Part shown: positions 43,429-53,052 of the stretch, piece by piece
Layout of the letters: every line of letters begins with the position of its first letter
Position numbering within the stretch: the first letter of the stretch is position 1
Origin: Novosphingobium sp. FKTRR1
Lineage (GTDB): Bacteria; Pseudomonadota; Alphaproteobacteria; Sphingomonadales; Sphingomonadaceae
Direction of reading: 5' to 3'
DNA length: 63,213 nucleotides
NCBI RefSeq assembly: GCF_020404405.1
Contig: NZ_JAIZDA010000023.1
Location: 1-63,213, forward strand
Position numbers and translations under genes: made by a program
The notes under the pieces: model-generated
The model's input: the letters and a program-made list of their open reading frames with translations, nothing else
The model's database searches: none
What the model was told of the DNA's origin: nothing

Positions 43429-43626
43429 GCCGGCATCGGTGCCCGAGCGCACAACCGCGCATTCACCCGCAAGATAAGGGAAACTCCATAGGCCCTTGCG
43501 ATGCCACGCTAAGGGTGCGCGGCCTAGAGTCCGCTGGTCGGTGCAATGGTTTGCCGACACGAACTCCGGACGTTTGGAAAGCCTCCCTTGCTGGCCAGCT
43601 CGACAGTGCGCACCCATGGCTTCCCG

Positions 43627-44721
43627 ATGGCGAACGATGGCGCCGCTGCAGCGCTGTCGGCGCAAGGTGCGCATGGCTCACCCACCTCGGGCAAGCCTCG
43701 CGATGCGTTGCTGGTGCAGGCCGCCAAGGCCCGCCAGCTCGGCTCGGCCTTTGTCGAACAGATGCTCGAAGCGGCGTGGCGCCAGCTTGATGCTGCCCCC
43801 GTGCTGGCCGCAAGGATCGATGGCTGGGCGCTTGATCCGGGCCAGTCCGCGCTGGCACTGCGGCTGAATGCCGGGCTTCACGCGCTGGCCCGCAGCGGCA
43901 CTTGCCCGCGCCTGAGCGCGCTTTACGAAGCCGGAGAAGGCGATTTCGACGGGGCGGTGCACGAAGCCTTGTCACTTTGCGAGCCGATCCTGCTCGGCTG
44001 GCTCGATCGTCCCACACAGACCAACGAGGTCAGCCGTGCTGCCGCCTTCATGGCGGCGCTGGCGCACCTTGGCGCGGGGCAGAACATGCCGGTCGAGCTA
44101 CTGGAACTGGGCGCCAGTGCCGGGTTGAACCTCAACCTGCACCGCTATCGCTACCGCTTGTGCGGGCAGGAATACGGCGCGTCCGATTCAAGCCTGAGCA
44201 TCGTTCCGCGCTGGCTTGGCGGCGCGCCGCCACTGGTCCCGGTCAGCGTCATTGCGGCGCGCGGAGTCGATCTGGCACCGGTGGTGCTGACCAACCCTGC
44301 CGAATGCGAGCGGCTGATGGCCTATGCCTGGCGCGGGGAAACCCGGCGCGCGCGGCTGCTGGCAAAGGCCATCGCCATCGCGCACGATCACCCGCCGCAG
44401 GTCGACCGCGGCGCGGCCGGCATCTGGCTGGCCGAACGCCTGAGCGAACCCCAGCCAAACGGCGTGCGCCGGGTCATCATGCATTCCATGGTCATGCAGT
44501 ACGTCGGTGCCGAAGAACGGCGCGCGATCAGCGCCCTGATGCGTCTGGCGGGCGCGGGGGCAAGCCGCAACCGGCCGCTGGCGTGGGTCTCGTTCGAATG
44601 GAACCCCCAGCGCAGCGACGTATTGCTGCGCCTGACGCAATGGGATGGCCACGATCAAGGGCGGCCCCGCGTGCTCGCCAAGACGCACCCTTACGGCAAG
44701 TGGATCGACTGGCTCGGCTGA
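43627..44721 (+). CDS. DUF2332 family protein
   Basis: 364 aa from the chosen ATG; an in-frame start at 43546 would give 391 aa. Neither start has a clear ribosome site. The conserved segment ELLELGASAGLNLNLHRYRY, then VIMHSMVMQYV and RPLAWVSFEWNPQ match DUF2332, whose core resembles a Rossmann-like methyltransferase fold. Function unknown. A strong terminator follows. Confidence 0.75.
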   Translation: MANDGAAAALSAQGAHGSPTSGKPRDALLVQAAKARQLGSAFVEQMLEAAWRQLDAAPVLAARIDGWALDPGQSALALRLNAGLHALARSGTCPRLSALYEAGEGDFDGAVHEALSLCEPILLGWLDRPTQTNEVSRAAAFMAALAHLGAGQNMPVELLELGASAGLNLNLHRYRYRLCGQEYGASDSSLSIVPRWLGGAPPLVPVSVIAARGVDLAPVVLTNPAECERLMAYAWRGETRRARLLAKAIAIAHDHPPQVDRGAAGIWLAERLSEPQPNGVRRVIMHSMVMQYVGAEERRAISALMRLAGAGASRNRPLAWVSFEWNPQRSDVLLRLTQWDGHDQGRPRVLAKTHPYGKWIDWLG

Positions 44722-44750
44722 AGCCCTTTCCGCACCGTTCCATCCCTGCG

Positions 44751-44779
44751 AAAAGGCCGACATTGCTGTCGGCCTTTTT
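44751..44779. terminator. Rho-independent terminator, bidirectional
   Basis: AAAAGGCCGAC - 6-nt loop - GTCGGCCTTTTT: a perfect stem with a T-run on the plus strand and, because of the AAAA, on the minus strand too. It closes the DUF2332 gene and the convergent chemoreceptor gene. Confidence 0.93.
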
Positions 44780-44844
44780 CTGTTGGTTTGGGCAATTGCC
44801 CTGTCTTGTGGTGGTGACCAGTCGTTGCGCCCCCAAAGGGGCGG

Positions 44845-46761
44845 TCAGAACTCGCTCCAGTCATCGTGCGCCGCGGCGGCCTGACCACCGCTGGCGACGC
44901 GCTGGGGCGCCGCGGTCCGGGCCGGAGCCGAAGCGGTCAGCGGAGCAGGCGCCGAAGCGGCCATGGGAGCGGGGCGGGATGCCTGCCTGATCGGCGCTGC
45001 GGACTGCGGCGCATAACTGGCCTGGCTTTGGTGGCTGGCGTGACCCTGGCCCTGACCCTGACCTTGCGAGATCCTGAAGCTGGAGAACGCCTTGGCCAAT
45101 TGTTCGACTTCGCGCGCAAGGCTTTGCGTTGCGGCCGTGGTTTCCTCGACCATCGCGGTGTTCTGCTGGGTCATCCGGTCCATCTCGCCGATCGAGCTGT
45201 TGACCTGACCAAGCCCGATGGACTGCTGCGATGCCGTTTCGGCAATGCTGGCAACCGCGTCGCCGACTTTGGTGACGCGCTCGATGATCCGCTGCAGCGC
45301 CACGCCGGTATCGTTGACCAGCCCGGCGCCAGAGCGCACGTGGGTGGTGACCGCATCGACCCTTGTGCGGATATCGCGCGCGGCATCGGCAGCGCGCTGG
45401 GCAAGCGCGCGCACTTCGTTGGCGACGACCGCAAAGCCCTTGCCCGATTCACCCGCGCGCGCGGCCTCTACCCCGGCGTTGAGCGCCAGCAGGTTGGTCT
45501 GGAAGGCGATGCCATCGATCAGGCTGACGATGTCGGCGATCTCGCTGCTGGCCTGATCGACGCCCTGCATCGCGGCGATTGCACGGCTTACCACCGCGCC
45601 GCCCTTTTCGGCTTCCTCGCGCGCTTCATCCATCGAGCGGTTGGCGCCCGATGCGATTTCGGCATATTCCACGACCTTGGTGGTCATGTCCGACATGGCG
45701 TTGGCCGACGACTGCAGATTGGCGGCCTGATGCTCGCTGCGCTTGGACAGATCGAGCGTGGCCTGGCGAATTTCCACCGAGGTGTTGTTGATCGCGGTGA
45801 TGCTGCCCTGAACCGAGTTCATCGCCGTGCACAACCGCTCCAGCGCGACGTTGTAGTCCTCGGCAACGCCGGCAAATGCGTCCGGAAGATCGTGCAGCCG
45901 CACCGACAGGTCGGCCTGCGCGATGGCGTGCAAGCCCTCGCCGATTTCGGCCATGGCCCGTTCGCGATCCTGCACCGCCACCACCCGCGCCCGCGCCGCA
46001 TCGCGGAACACCTCGACCGCGCGTGCCATGTCGCCCAGTTCGTCGGTCCGTTCGACATCGGGGATGGTAACGTCGTTGTTGCCCGCAGCGAGCTGGCTCA
46101 TGATCCGGGTCAGATCGACCACCGGGGTGGCGATCAAGCGGCTGAGGATGCGCGCCAGCCGCACCGACAGCGTGATCAACCCAGCGCCTCCAAGCACCAG
46201 CGTGATCCACGCGATCAGGATGGCCTGCGCCTGATTGGCCGAAAAGCGCGCCATTTGGGCCTTTTCGGCATCGCGCAGCTTGCGCAGCGGCAGAACCGCA
46301 TCGGTCACCAGCACGGCCTTGCCGGCATCGCGCACCGTCGTCAGGGCGGCATCGCGCTGCCCCTGCTTGACCATCGCGATGGCCTTGTCACCCCAGTCGC
46401 GCCGCCAGTCGAGCGTTTCCTCGCGCGACTTGACCACCAGATCCTTGAGCGCCGGATCGGTCAGCTTGCCTTCCAGCTTTGCCGAAGTCTTGTCGTAGGC
46501 ATCGCGTCCTTCGTAATAGGACTTGAGGTAGGATTCATCGTTGGTGACCAGATAGCCGCGCATCTGGCTGTTCTGCCGCAACAGCGCGGTTTCCAGTTCC
46601 AGGGCATCGGAATGGATCGACTGGCTGAAGTCGTTGTTGGCGGTCGATGCGCTGATCTCGATGATATTGTACCCGAAAACCAGCATCATCGCGGCCGCCG
46701 ACAACGTCACAGCCATGAACGAAAAGCCGAGCTTGCGCGGCAGACTGTAGCGTTCAAGCAT
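44845..46761 (-). CDS. Methyl-accepting chemotaxis protein
   Basis: 638 aa. TM1 about 12-33, CHASE3-like four-helix sensor (35-190), TM2 about 193-215, HAMP (to about 265), and a cytoplasmic signalling domain with the hairpin tip EIADIVSLIDGIAFQTNLLALNAGVEAARAG split over residues near 420-450. A Gln/Gly/Ala/Pro-rich linker leads to the C-terminus DDWSEF; WSEF fits the xWxxF pentapeptide that tethers CheR/CheB. 40 bp downstream of a TonB receptor on the same strand. Confidence 0.9.
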   Translation of the reverse strand: MLERYSLPRKLGFSFMAVTLSAAAMMLVFGYNIIEISASTANNDFSQSIHSDALELETALLRQNSQMRGYLVTNDESYLKSYYEGRDAYDKTSAKLEGKLTDPALKDLVVKSREETLDWRRDWGDKAIAMVKQGQRDAALTTVRDAGKAVLVTDAVLPLRKLRDAEKAQMARFSANQAQAILIAWITLVLGGAGLITLSVRLARILSRLIATPVVDLTRIMSQLAAGNNDVTIPDVERTDELGDMARAVEVFRDAARARVVAVQDRERAMAEIGEGLHAIAQADLSVRLHDLPDAFAGVAEDYNVALERLCTAMNSVQGSITAINNTSVEIRQATLDLSKRSEHQAANLQSSANAMSDMTTKVVEYAEIASGANRSMDEAREEAEKGGAVVSRAIAAMQGVDQASSEIADIVSLIDGIAFQTNLLALNAGVEAARAGESGKGFAVVANEVRALAQRAADAARDIRTRVDAVTTHVRSGAGLVNDTGVALQRIIERVTKVGDAVASIAETASQQSIGLGQVNSSIGEMDRMTQQNTAMVEETTAATQSLAREVEQLAKAFSSFRISQGQGQGQGHASHQSQASYAPQSAAPIRQASRPAPMAASAPAPLTASAPARTAAPQRVASGGQAAAAHDDWSEF

Positions 46762-46801
46762 CACGCAATACCCTTGTTTTTCAATCCGCAAGCCATGCGC
46801 A

Positions 46802-49318
46802 TCAGAACGTGAAGCGCAGCGAGGCGGAGATGGTCCGCCCATTCAGCGTCTGCGCGTTGATGATGCCGCTGGCCGGAATGGCCGCTGACGAAAGGTTCAC
46901 GAACGCCAGCTTGTTGAACACGTTGAAGGCGGTGAGCCCAAGCTGCACACGCGGCACCGGCCGCACGAACAAGTACGGGCTGACCAGCACGTAGCCCGGC
47001 TGCTTGAGGATATCGCTGTCCTGCGCATAAGTGCTGGTCGTGCCGTTGATCGTGGCGCCAACCGTGAACAGATCCTGTTCGTATTGCGGGCGCGCGGTGA
47101 AGAACAACGACGGCTGGTGGCGCGGGGTGTTGCCGTCCAGCGTGGGGTCGTTGGTGTCCTTGTCGATCTTCGACTTGGCATAAGTCGCGCCGAGCGCGAG
47201 GCTGAACGGGCCGTGCTGATAGTCGGCTTCCAGTTCCACACCCTTGGCGCTGTAAGTGCGGTCGACGTTGATGACGATCACTTGTCCGGTGGCGTCCGCG
47301 CCGATCTGGAAGTTCTTGTCCTTGGTCGAGGCCCAGAACCCGGTGACATAGGCGGTCAGACCGTTGCTCCGGAACTTGAGGCCCACTTCGGCCTGCTTGA
47401 CCGGGCTGTACGCCACCGACGGGTCATTCAGCTTGCCGCTGGACGAGTTGAGCGCCGGTCCGAACAGCAGTCGCTCGGCCCCGGCCCGGCCGCCACGGCT
47501 ATAGCGCGCGAACACCGAGAAGGGTTCGGCCACGCGATAGTTGGCGCCCACCGAGTACGAGGTGTAGTTGTAGCTGTAATCGACGTTGCCCGGCTGCGAG
47601 AGCGGCAGCAGCGCAACCTTGGTTTCGGCAAGGCTGATCGCCCCGTTGCCGTTCAGATCAAGCGTACCGGTGCCGACCCGGCCTCCGTCCAGATCGACGC
47701 CGAACAACTGACCTTTCACGTTGCCATGATCGAACCGCAGGCTGCCACCGATCGAAAGCTTGCCCACCTGATAGTTGGCAGAAGCATAGGGCGCCGTGAC
47801 CCGGTATTGGAGATCATAACGGCGATGGTACGAGGTCAGCGGCACCGCGATCCCGAAGCCATAGGCCAGCAGCCCGCCGTCGGTCACCGGCACACCGCCT
47901 GCGGTGATGAGGTCGACCCGCGTGGCCGAACCGCCGCTGGCCACCGTCTCGAGATCCTGAGTGAAGCGCCAGAACGTGTCCAGATTCTGCGACGAGGTAT
48001 AGATACCGGCGGTCGTCGTCAGCTTGCCATTGCCCAGCGGCCAGACCCGGCTTGCACGGGCATCGTTGGTGACATTGTCGGCGTTGTTCACGGTGGTGTT
48101 GATGTGCAGGCCGACGTTGAGCAGGCCGTTTCCGCTCAGGGTCGAAGGGCTGGTGATGACCTGTCCGGTGTTGGGGCCGCTGGCATAACGCAGGACGGCA
48201 CCGGGCCCACCGATCATGACCGACAGGGCGCCAGCCGGAGCCGTGATGAAGGGGATGGCCTCGTTGTACCCGCCGCCAATCGAGGAAAAGCGGAACTTGT
48301 CGCTGATCGTCCACTCACCCACATCGAACTGCGCTTCGACGCCGATCGACTTCACGATACCGCGAATGCCCTCGCGCCCGTTCACCAGGTCGGGACGGTT
48401 GGCCTGATCCACGCCGGGGTAGGACGAGGTATATTGCGACTGCGCGCCATCCTTGAGCACATCGGTACCCGGCACGCTGGCAAAGGTGGGGGAAGCGTTG
48501 GTGCCGCCGATCGCGACCGGGAAGAACGAATAGTTCGGCTGGCGGTCGTCCAGATACTTGCCATAGATCCGGACGAAGCCGTTGGCGAACTGGCGGGTGA
48601 CGTTGAACTTCAACTGGCCGCCGCGAAACGCGCTGTAGCCGACATGACGCGGGCCTTCGCCATCGCGATAGAACCCGCCGACATGAAAGCGCCAGCCACC
48701 GCCCAGCGGTGCGCCGTATTCGAAGTCGACGCGCTTGAGATCGTGGTCGAGCCCGGCGGCAAGCTGGATCGCGCCACCTTCCTCTTCGCCGGTCTTGGAG
48801 ATCAGGTTGATCACCCCGCCCGGCGAGTTCGAGGCAAACGTCGAGGCCGAACCGCCCCGGATCGCCTGCACCTGGGAAAGGCCGATATCGGCACGCACGA
48901 ACTGATCGGCGGATGTGAAGTGGATGTCGCCGAATTCCATGACCGGCAGGCCATCTTCCTCGATCTGCATGAACTTGGAGCCGTCGGCGGCCAGCGGCAG
49001 CCCGCGCACGGTCAGCGACGAAAATCCGTCGATCCCCGAGGTTTCGGCGCGAATGCCCGGCAGGTTGCCGATGATGCCGGCGACCGCGGTGGTGCCCAGC
49101 TTGGCCAGATCGGCCTCGTCCAGCGTGCTTGCCGAAATCGCGGTATCCAGCAGGTCGCGGCCCTTGGCGACACCGGTGTTGAACGCGGCAGGCTTGGCGG
49201 CAGGGGTGGATTTCGCCGCCGAATGCTTCTCGCTGGTTGCGGTTTCGGCCGAGTCAGCCAATGCCGGAGCGGAGACGAGGCAGGCAGCGGTAGCAAGAAG
49301 CACGGTACGCAGAGACAT
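46802..49318 (-). CDS. TonB-dependent outer-membrane receptor
   Basis: 838 aa. Signal peptide (1-21), a low-complexity stretch rich in Ala/Ser/Lys (22-48), plug with GIIGNLPGIRAETSG, LTVRGLP and SNSPGGVINLISKTG, then the barrel, ending SASLRFTF with the terminal Phe. Length suggests a large ligand such as a glycan or siderophore-like compound, but none can be named. A 12-bp palindrome and a direct repeat lie just upstream. Confidence 0.88.
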   Translation of the reverse strand: MSLRTVLLATAACLVSAPALADSAETATSEKHSAAKSTPAAKPAAFNTGVAKGRDLLDTAISASTLDEADLAKLGTTAVAGIIGNLPGIRAETSGIDGFSSLTVRGLPLAADGSKFMQIEEDGLPVMEFGDIHFTSADQFVRADIGLSQVQAIRGGSASTFASNSPGGVINLISKTGEEEGGAIQLAAGLDHDLKRVDFEYGAPLGGGWRFHVGGFYRDGEGPRHVGYSAFRGGQLKFNVTRQFANGFVRIYGKYLDDRQPNYSFFPVAIGGTNASPTFASVPGTDVLKDGAQSQYTSSYPGVDQANRPDLVNGREGIRGIVKSIGVEAQFDVGEWTISDKFRFSSIGGGYNEAIPFITAPAGALSVMIGGPGAVLRYASGPNTGQVITSPSTLSGNGLLNVGLHINTTVNNADNVTNDARASRVWPLGNGKLTTTAGIYTSSQNLDTFWRFTQDLETVASGGSATRVDLITAGGVPVTDGGLLAYGFGIAVPLTSYHRRYDLQYRVTAPYASANYQVGKLSIGGSLRFDHGNVKGQLFGVDLDGGRVGTGTLDLNGNGAISLAETKVALLPLSQPGNVDYSYNYTSYSVGANYRVAEPFSVFARYSRGGRAGAERLLFGPALNSSSGKLNDPSVAYSPVKQAEVGLKFRSNGLTAYVTGFWASTKDKNFQIGADATGQVIVINVDRTYSAKGVELEADYQHGPFSLALGATYAKSKIDKDTNDPTLDGNTPRHQPSLFFTARPQYEQDLFTVGATINGTTSTYAQDSDILKQPGYVLVSPYLFVRPVPRVQLGLTAFNVFNKLAFVNLSSAAIPASGIINAQTLNGRTISASLRFTF

Positions 49319-49330
49319 TGATGGCCCTTT

Positions 49331-49404
49331 CGTGAATTCACGACGGCCTGATTAGCCAATCACGGTTAGGGGAGGACCGAACGAGCCTTGCGTAGTCTTG
49401 CGTA
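49331..49404. promoter_or_regulatory. Palindrome and direct repeat upstream of TonB receptor
   Basis: CGTGAATTCACG (49331-49342) is a perfect 12-bp palindrome 13 bp upstream of the receptor ATG. CTTGCGTA occurs twice at 49387-49394 and 49397-49404, one helical turn apart. They are plausible repressor and activator sites. Confidence 0.45.
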
Positions 49405-49435
49405 AGTGTTCTTCGCGGCGTTCTGGCTGATGACA

Positions 49436-50365
49436 TCAACCCGGATCGGGCGCATTCTGTTGCGCCCATGGCACCGCGCTCAACCGCTTGGCCAGAAAAT
49501 CGATCAGCGCGCGCACCCGCGCCGGGCGCTGCGATCCGGGCGGTGTGACCAGATGCAGCGCGATATCGGGCAGCCGCCAGTCGGGCATCACTTCCACCAG
49601 CGCGCCACTGGCCAGATGCTCCCACACCATGAAGTCGGGCTGCAGCGCCAGTCCTTGCCCCGCCAGCAGCGCCGGGGTCAGCGCGTCGGCATTGTTGGCC
49701 CCCAGCCGTCCGGTCACGGTAACGATGTAATCGCCCTGCTGCGCATGGCTGAACCGCCAGACACCCGGCGAATCGAGATTGGTGTAGAGCAGCGCGGCAT
49801 GGCCCGAAAGGTCACGCGGGTGCAGCGGCATGCCGTGCGCCGCAAGGTAGTCCGGGCTCGCCACCAGTGGCCGCCGGACCGTGCACAACCGCCGCGCCCG
49901 CAGGCTGCTGTCCTCAAGCCCGGCGATCCGCAGCACCACATCGTGCCCGCCGCCGACCACATCGACCAGCGCGTCCGACAGGTCGAGATCGAGGCCGACT
50001 TGCGGGTAGTGCCTCAGGAAATCGGGCAGCAGCGGCGCGACATGACGCAGGCCGAAGCTCATCGGCACGGCCAGCCGGACCAGCCCGCGCGGGACATCGC
50101 CCTCAGCCCCCGCCTGCGCTTCGGCCGCCTCGCCATCGGCAAGGATGCGGCGCGCCCGTTCAAGCACCCCGCGCCCGCTTTCCGTCAGCGCCAGCCTGCG
50201 CGATGTCCGGTGCAGCAACGGCACCCCCAGCCGCGCCTCCAGCCGGGTCAGCGCCTTGGACACGGTGGGTTTGGACAAGCCCAGTGCGTCTGCCGCCGCG
50301 GCGAACGATCCGGTATCGACGACTTTGGCAAAGATCGCCCATGCCTCAAGGTCTGGCAGCGCCAT
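49436..50365 (-). CDS. LysR family regulator (CrgA-like)
   Basis: 309 aa. HTH WAIFAKVVDTGSFAAAADALGLSKPTVSKALTRLEARLGVPLLHR (about 9-54) and effector domain 88-290 with DLSGHAALLYTNL, the CrgA-like branch. Divergent from two pirin genes and separated by a perfect 20-bp palindrome, so it very probably regulates them. ATG at 50365. Confidence 0.9.
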   Translation of the reverse strand: MALPDLEAWAIFAKVVDTGSFAAAADALGLSKPTVSKALTRLEARLGVPLLHRTSRRLALTESGRGVLERARRILADGEAAEAQAGAEGDVPRGLVRLAVPMSFGLRHVAPLLPDFLRHYPQVGLDLDLSDALVDVVGGGHDVVLRIAGLEDSSLRARRLCTVRRPLVASPDYLAAHGMPLHPRDLSGHAALLYTNLDSPGVWRFSHAQQGDYIVTVTGRLGANNADALTPALLAGQGLALQPDFMVWEHLASGALVEVMPDWRLPDIALHLVTPPGSQRPARVRALIDFLAKRLSAVPWAQQNAPDPG

Positions 50366-50404
50366 CAATCAAATTCCTTCACCGATGCTTTTCCATCATT
50401 GCCA

Positions 50405-50424
50405 TTTTCTTGGCGCCAAGAAAA
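50405..50424. promoter_or_regulatory. Perfect 20-bp palindrome, likely LysR operator
   Basis: TTTTCTTGGCGCCAAGAAAA is fully self-complementary and sits between the divergent lysR (start 50365) and pirin (start 50489) genes. Position and symmetry fit a LysR-type binding site. Confidence 0.75.
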
Positions 50425-50488
50425 CCTAGATTGGCGGCAACGGACAGGCGGACCAATCCCGCCGCCTGATCCCCCCGGAGAAATCGCC

Positions 50489-51187
50489 ATGATCGAACTT
50501 CGCCCCTTTGCCGGTATCGGCCGCGCCAACCACGGCTGGCTTGACGCCGCGCACCACTTCTCTTTCGCCGACTACTACGACCCGGCCCGCATGCACTGGG
50601 GCAACCTGCGCGTGTGGAACGATGATACCATCGCCGCCAAGAACGGGTTTCCGCCGCACCCGCACCGCGACATGGAAATCATCACGTATGTCCGCACCGG
50701 CGCGATCACGCACCGCGACAGCCTTGGCAATCAGGGCCGCACCGAAGCGGGCGACGTACAGGTGATGAGCGCGGGCACCGGCGTGACCCACGCCGAATAC
50801 AATCTTGAGGACGAGACGACCACGCTGTTCCAGATCTGGATCGTGCCGAGCCGCACCGGCGAGCAGCCAAGCTGGGGCGCCAAGCAGTTTCCCAAGGGTG
50901 ACCGTTCGGGCCAGCTCGTCGTGCTTGCCAGCGGCTATGCCGAGGACAAGGACGCGCTGCCGATCCGCACCGAGGCACGGCTGGTCGGCGGAACGATCCG
51001 CGCCGGCGAAAGCGTCGACTACCAGCTGGGCGCCGAACGCAAGGGCTACCTCGTGCCCGCTACCGGCCGGATCGAGGTCAACGGCGTTGTCGCCAATGCC
51101 CGCGACGGACTGGCCATTGCCGATGTGGACACCATCACGGTAACCGCGCTGGAAGACGCCGAAATCGTTCTCGTCGATACGCTGTGA
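50489..51187 (+). CDS. Pirin family protein, single-gene copy 1
   Basis: 232 aa. Bicupin metal site in the N-terminal cupin: H57, H59 (PHPHRDME), H101 and E103 (THAEYN), the canonical set. Related proteins include YhhW, a quercetin 2,3-dioxygenase. GGAG lies upstream. It leads a pirin-pirin-OsmC unit tied to electrophile or oxidative stress by context. Confidence 0.9.
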   Translation: MIELRPFAGIGRANHGWLDAAHHFSFADYYDPARMHWGNLRVWNDDTIAAKNGFPPHPHRDMEIITYVRTGAITHRDSLGNQGRTEAGDVQVMSAGTGVTHAEYNLEDETTTLFQIWIVPSRTGEQPSWGAKQFPKGDRSGQLVVLASGYAEDKDALPIRTEARLVGGTIRAGESVDYQLGAERKGYLVPATGRIEVNGVVANARDGLAIADVDTITVTALEDAEIVLVDTL

Positions 51188-51252
51188 TACTTTGCCGGGG
51201 CGGGCGAGTCGATCCGGCCACCCGCTCCGGCTTTCCTGAAAAGGACCATGCC

Positions 51253-52170
51253 ATGACCCAGTCATCTGCCGAAACGCCTGTCGAATCCGTCATCCTGCCC
51301 CCGGTGCGCGATCTGGGCGATGGCTTCTCCGTCCGCCGCGCCCTGCCCAGCGCGCAGCGCCGGATGGTCGGCCCGTTCATCTTCTTCGACCAGATGGGCC
51401 CCGCCGCTTTCACCGGCGATCAGGCGCTCGACGTACGGCCGCACCCGCACATCGGCCTCGCCACGGTGACTTATCTGCTCGAAGGCGAGATCATGCACCG
51501 CGATTCGCTCGGCAGCGTGCAGTCGATCCTGCCGGGTGAGGTCAACTGGATGACCGCTGGCGAAGGCATCGTCCATTCCGAACGGACGCCCACCGCAAGG
51601 CGCGGCATCGGCGACCGGCTGGCGGGGCTGCAGACCTGGGTGGCGCTGCCTACCGCGCACGAGGAAACCGCCCCCTCGTTCAGCCATTACAAGGCCGACG
51701 CCATCCCCGTGGCCGAAGATGCCGGCGTGCGACTGACGCTGATCGCGGGCAGCGCCGACGGCCTGACTTCGCCGGTGCAGACGTTCTCGGACATGATCTA
51801 CGGCGACCTCGTGCTCGCACCGGGCGCGCGTTACGCCTTTGCCGCAGAGCACGTGGAGCGCGCGGTCTATGTCGTTTCCGGCAGCTTGCGGGTGGTCGGG
51901 CAGGAGGGCGCCTTCGGTCCGTCGCAACTGGTCGTGCTCAAGCCGGGCGCGCAAATCGTGCTGACCAGCGACGAGGCCACCCGCCTGATGCTGGTTGGCG
52001 GCGAACCGCTGCCCGAAAAGCGCCTGATCTACTGGAACTTCGTTTCCAGCCGTGCCGACCGCATCGAACAGGCCAAGGACGACTGGCGGGCCGACCGCTT
52101 CCCCCACGTTCCCGCCGAGTCCGAATTCATCCCCCTGCCCGCCGACGTGCCGGGCGTGAAGCTCAAGTAG
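51253..52170 (+). CDS. Pirin family protein, copy 2
   Basis: 305 aa, longer pirin with both cupin domains. Metal site H64, H66 (RPHPHIGLA), H108 and E110 (VHSERTP). C-terminal cupin about 185-280. AAGGA upstream. It lies 65 bp after copy 1 and 13 bp before the OsmC gene. Confidence 0.9.
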   Translation: MTQSSAETPVESVILPPVRDLGDGFSVRRALPSAQRRMVGPFIFFDQMGPAAFTGDQALDVRPHPHIGLATVTYLLEGEIMHRDSLGSVQSILPGEVNWMTAGEGIVHSERTPTARRGIGDRLAGLQTWVALPTAHEETAPSFSHYKADAIPVAEDAGVRLTLIAGSADGLTSPVQTFSDMIYGDLVLAPGARYAFAAEHVERAVYVVSGSLRVVGQEGAFGPSQLVVLKPGAQIVLTSDEATRLMLVGGEPLPEKRLIYWNFVSSRADRIEQAKDDWRADRFPHVPAESEFIPLPADVPGVKLK

Positions 52171-52183
52171 GAAAGCGCCCGCC

Positions 52184-52603
52184 ATGGCCAGCCAGCACAC
52201 CCCTAACGCCACCGCCACCACCACTGGCGAAGGCCTGTTCCAAAGCGCGCTCGACATCGCGGGTACCCCGCTGATCGCCGATGAACCGCTTGCGCTGGGC
52301 GGGCTCGACACCGGCCCCAACCCCTATGACCTGCTGTGCGCTGCGCTGGCCACCTGCACCACCATGACGTTGCGGTTCTATGCCAATCGCAAGGGGTGGG
52401 ACATCGGTGAGGTCAGCACCCATGTCACCCATCACCGCGATCCCGCGCTTTCACCGGCCGACCGCTTCGAACGCACGGTCACGCTGTCCCCGACGCTCGA
52501 TCAAGCCACCCGCGAAGCCTTGCTGGGCATCGCCAACCGCTGCCCGGTGCACAACACGCTGGTCGCCGGAAGCAATGTCGCCACCGCACTGGCCGGGGCC
52601 TGA
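52184..52603 (+). CDS. OsmC-family peroxiredoxin-like protein
   Basis: 139 aa. Cys58 (LATCTTMTLRFYA) and Cys120 (NRCPVHNTL) match the reactive pair of OsmC/Ohr-type thiol peroxidases. Reduces organic hydroperoxides. Co-directional with the pirin genes. Confidence 0.88.
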   Translation: MASQHTPNATATTTGEGLFQSALDIAGTPLIADEPLALGGLDTGPNPYDLLCAALATCTTMTLRFYANRKGWDIGEVSTHVTHHRDPALSPADRFERTVTLSPTLDQATREALLGIANRCPVHNTLVAGSNVATALAGA

Positions 52604-52621
52604 AACCATCAGAGGTATGCC

Positions 52622-52948
52622 ATGACCACGCCCACCCCCTTCTCCGACCTTTCCGCGCTTGATCACGTTGCCGCCCGGATCAGCGCCGACGACGCGCGCT
52701 CCTGCGATTGCCGCGAACCGGCTGCGCCGCGCCACGAATTGAGCCGCTCGGCGCGCACACTGCTGTGGCTGTTCGGCGAGCCGCGCGATCGCCCGCTTGC
52801 GCTTGCCAATCCCCGGCTGGAAGCGATCCGCCGCTTCGTGTGTGCCACCCGCGCCGGCCATCAGCCGGGCACCGTGCTGATCAGCCAGTTGCAGACCCGC
52901 GGAGTGCAGCCACAACGTTTGGCGGAACTGGCCAGTCTGCTGACCTGA
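52622..52948 (+). CDS. Hypothetical protein
   Basis: 108 aa. No family recognised. One CDC motif (28-30) near the N-terminus, the rest helical. It lies 18 bp after the OsmC gene, so it is probably part of the stress unit. Confidence 0.65.
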   Translation: MTTPTPFSDLSALDHVAARISADDARSCDCREPAAPRHELSRSARTLLWLFGEPRDRPLALANPRLEAIRRFVCATRAGHQPGTVLISQLQTRGVQPQRLAELASLLT

Positions 52949-53052
52949 CCCGGGAACGGCCTGACATCGGTCCAACAAGGCGCAGATAGGCTCTTGGCAA
53001 GCGGCCATTCCGTTGCAACTGTGACCGCATTCGTTTCAGGAGCCTTCCCTTC

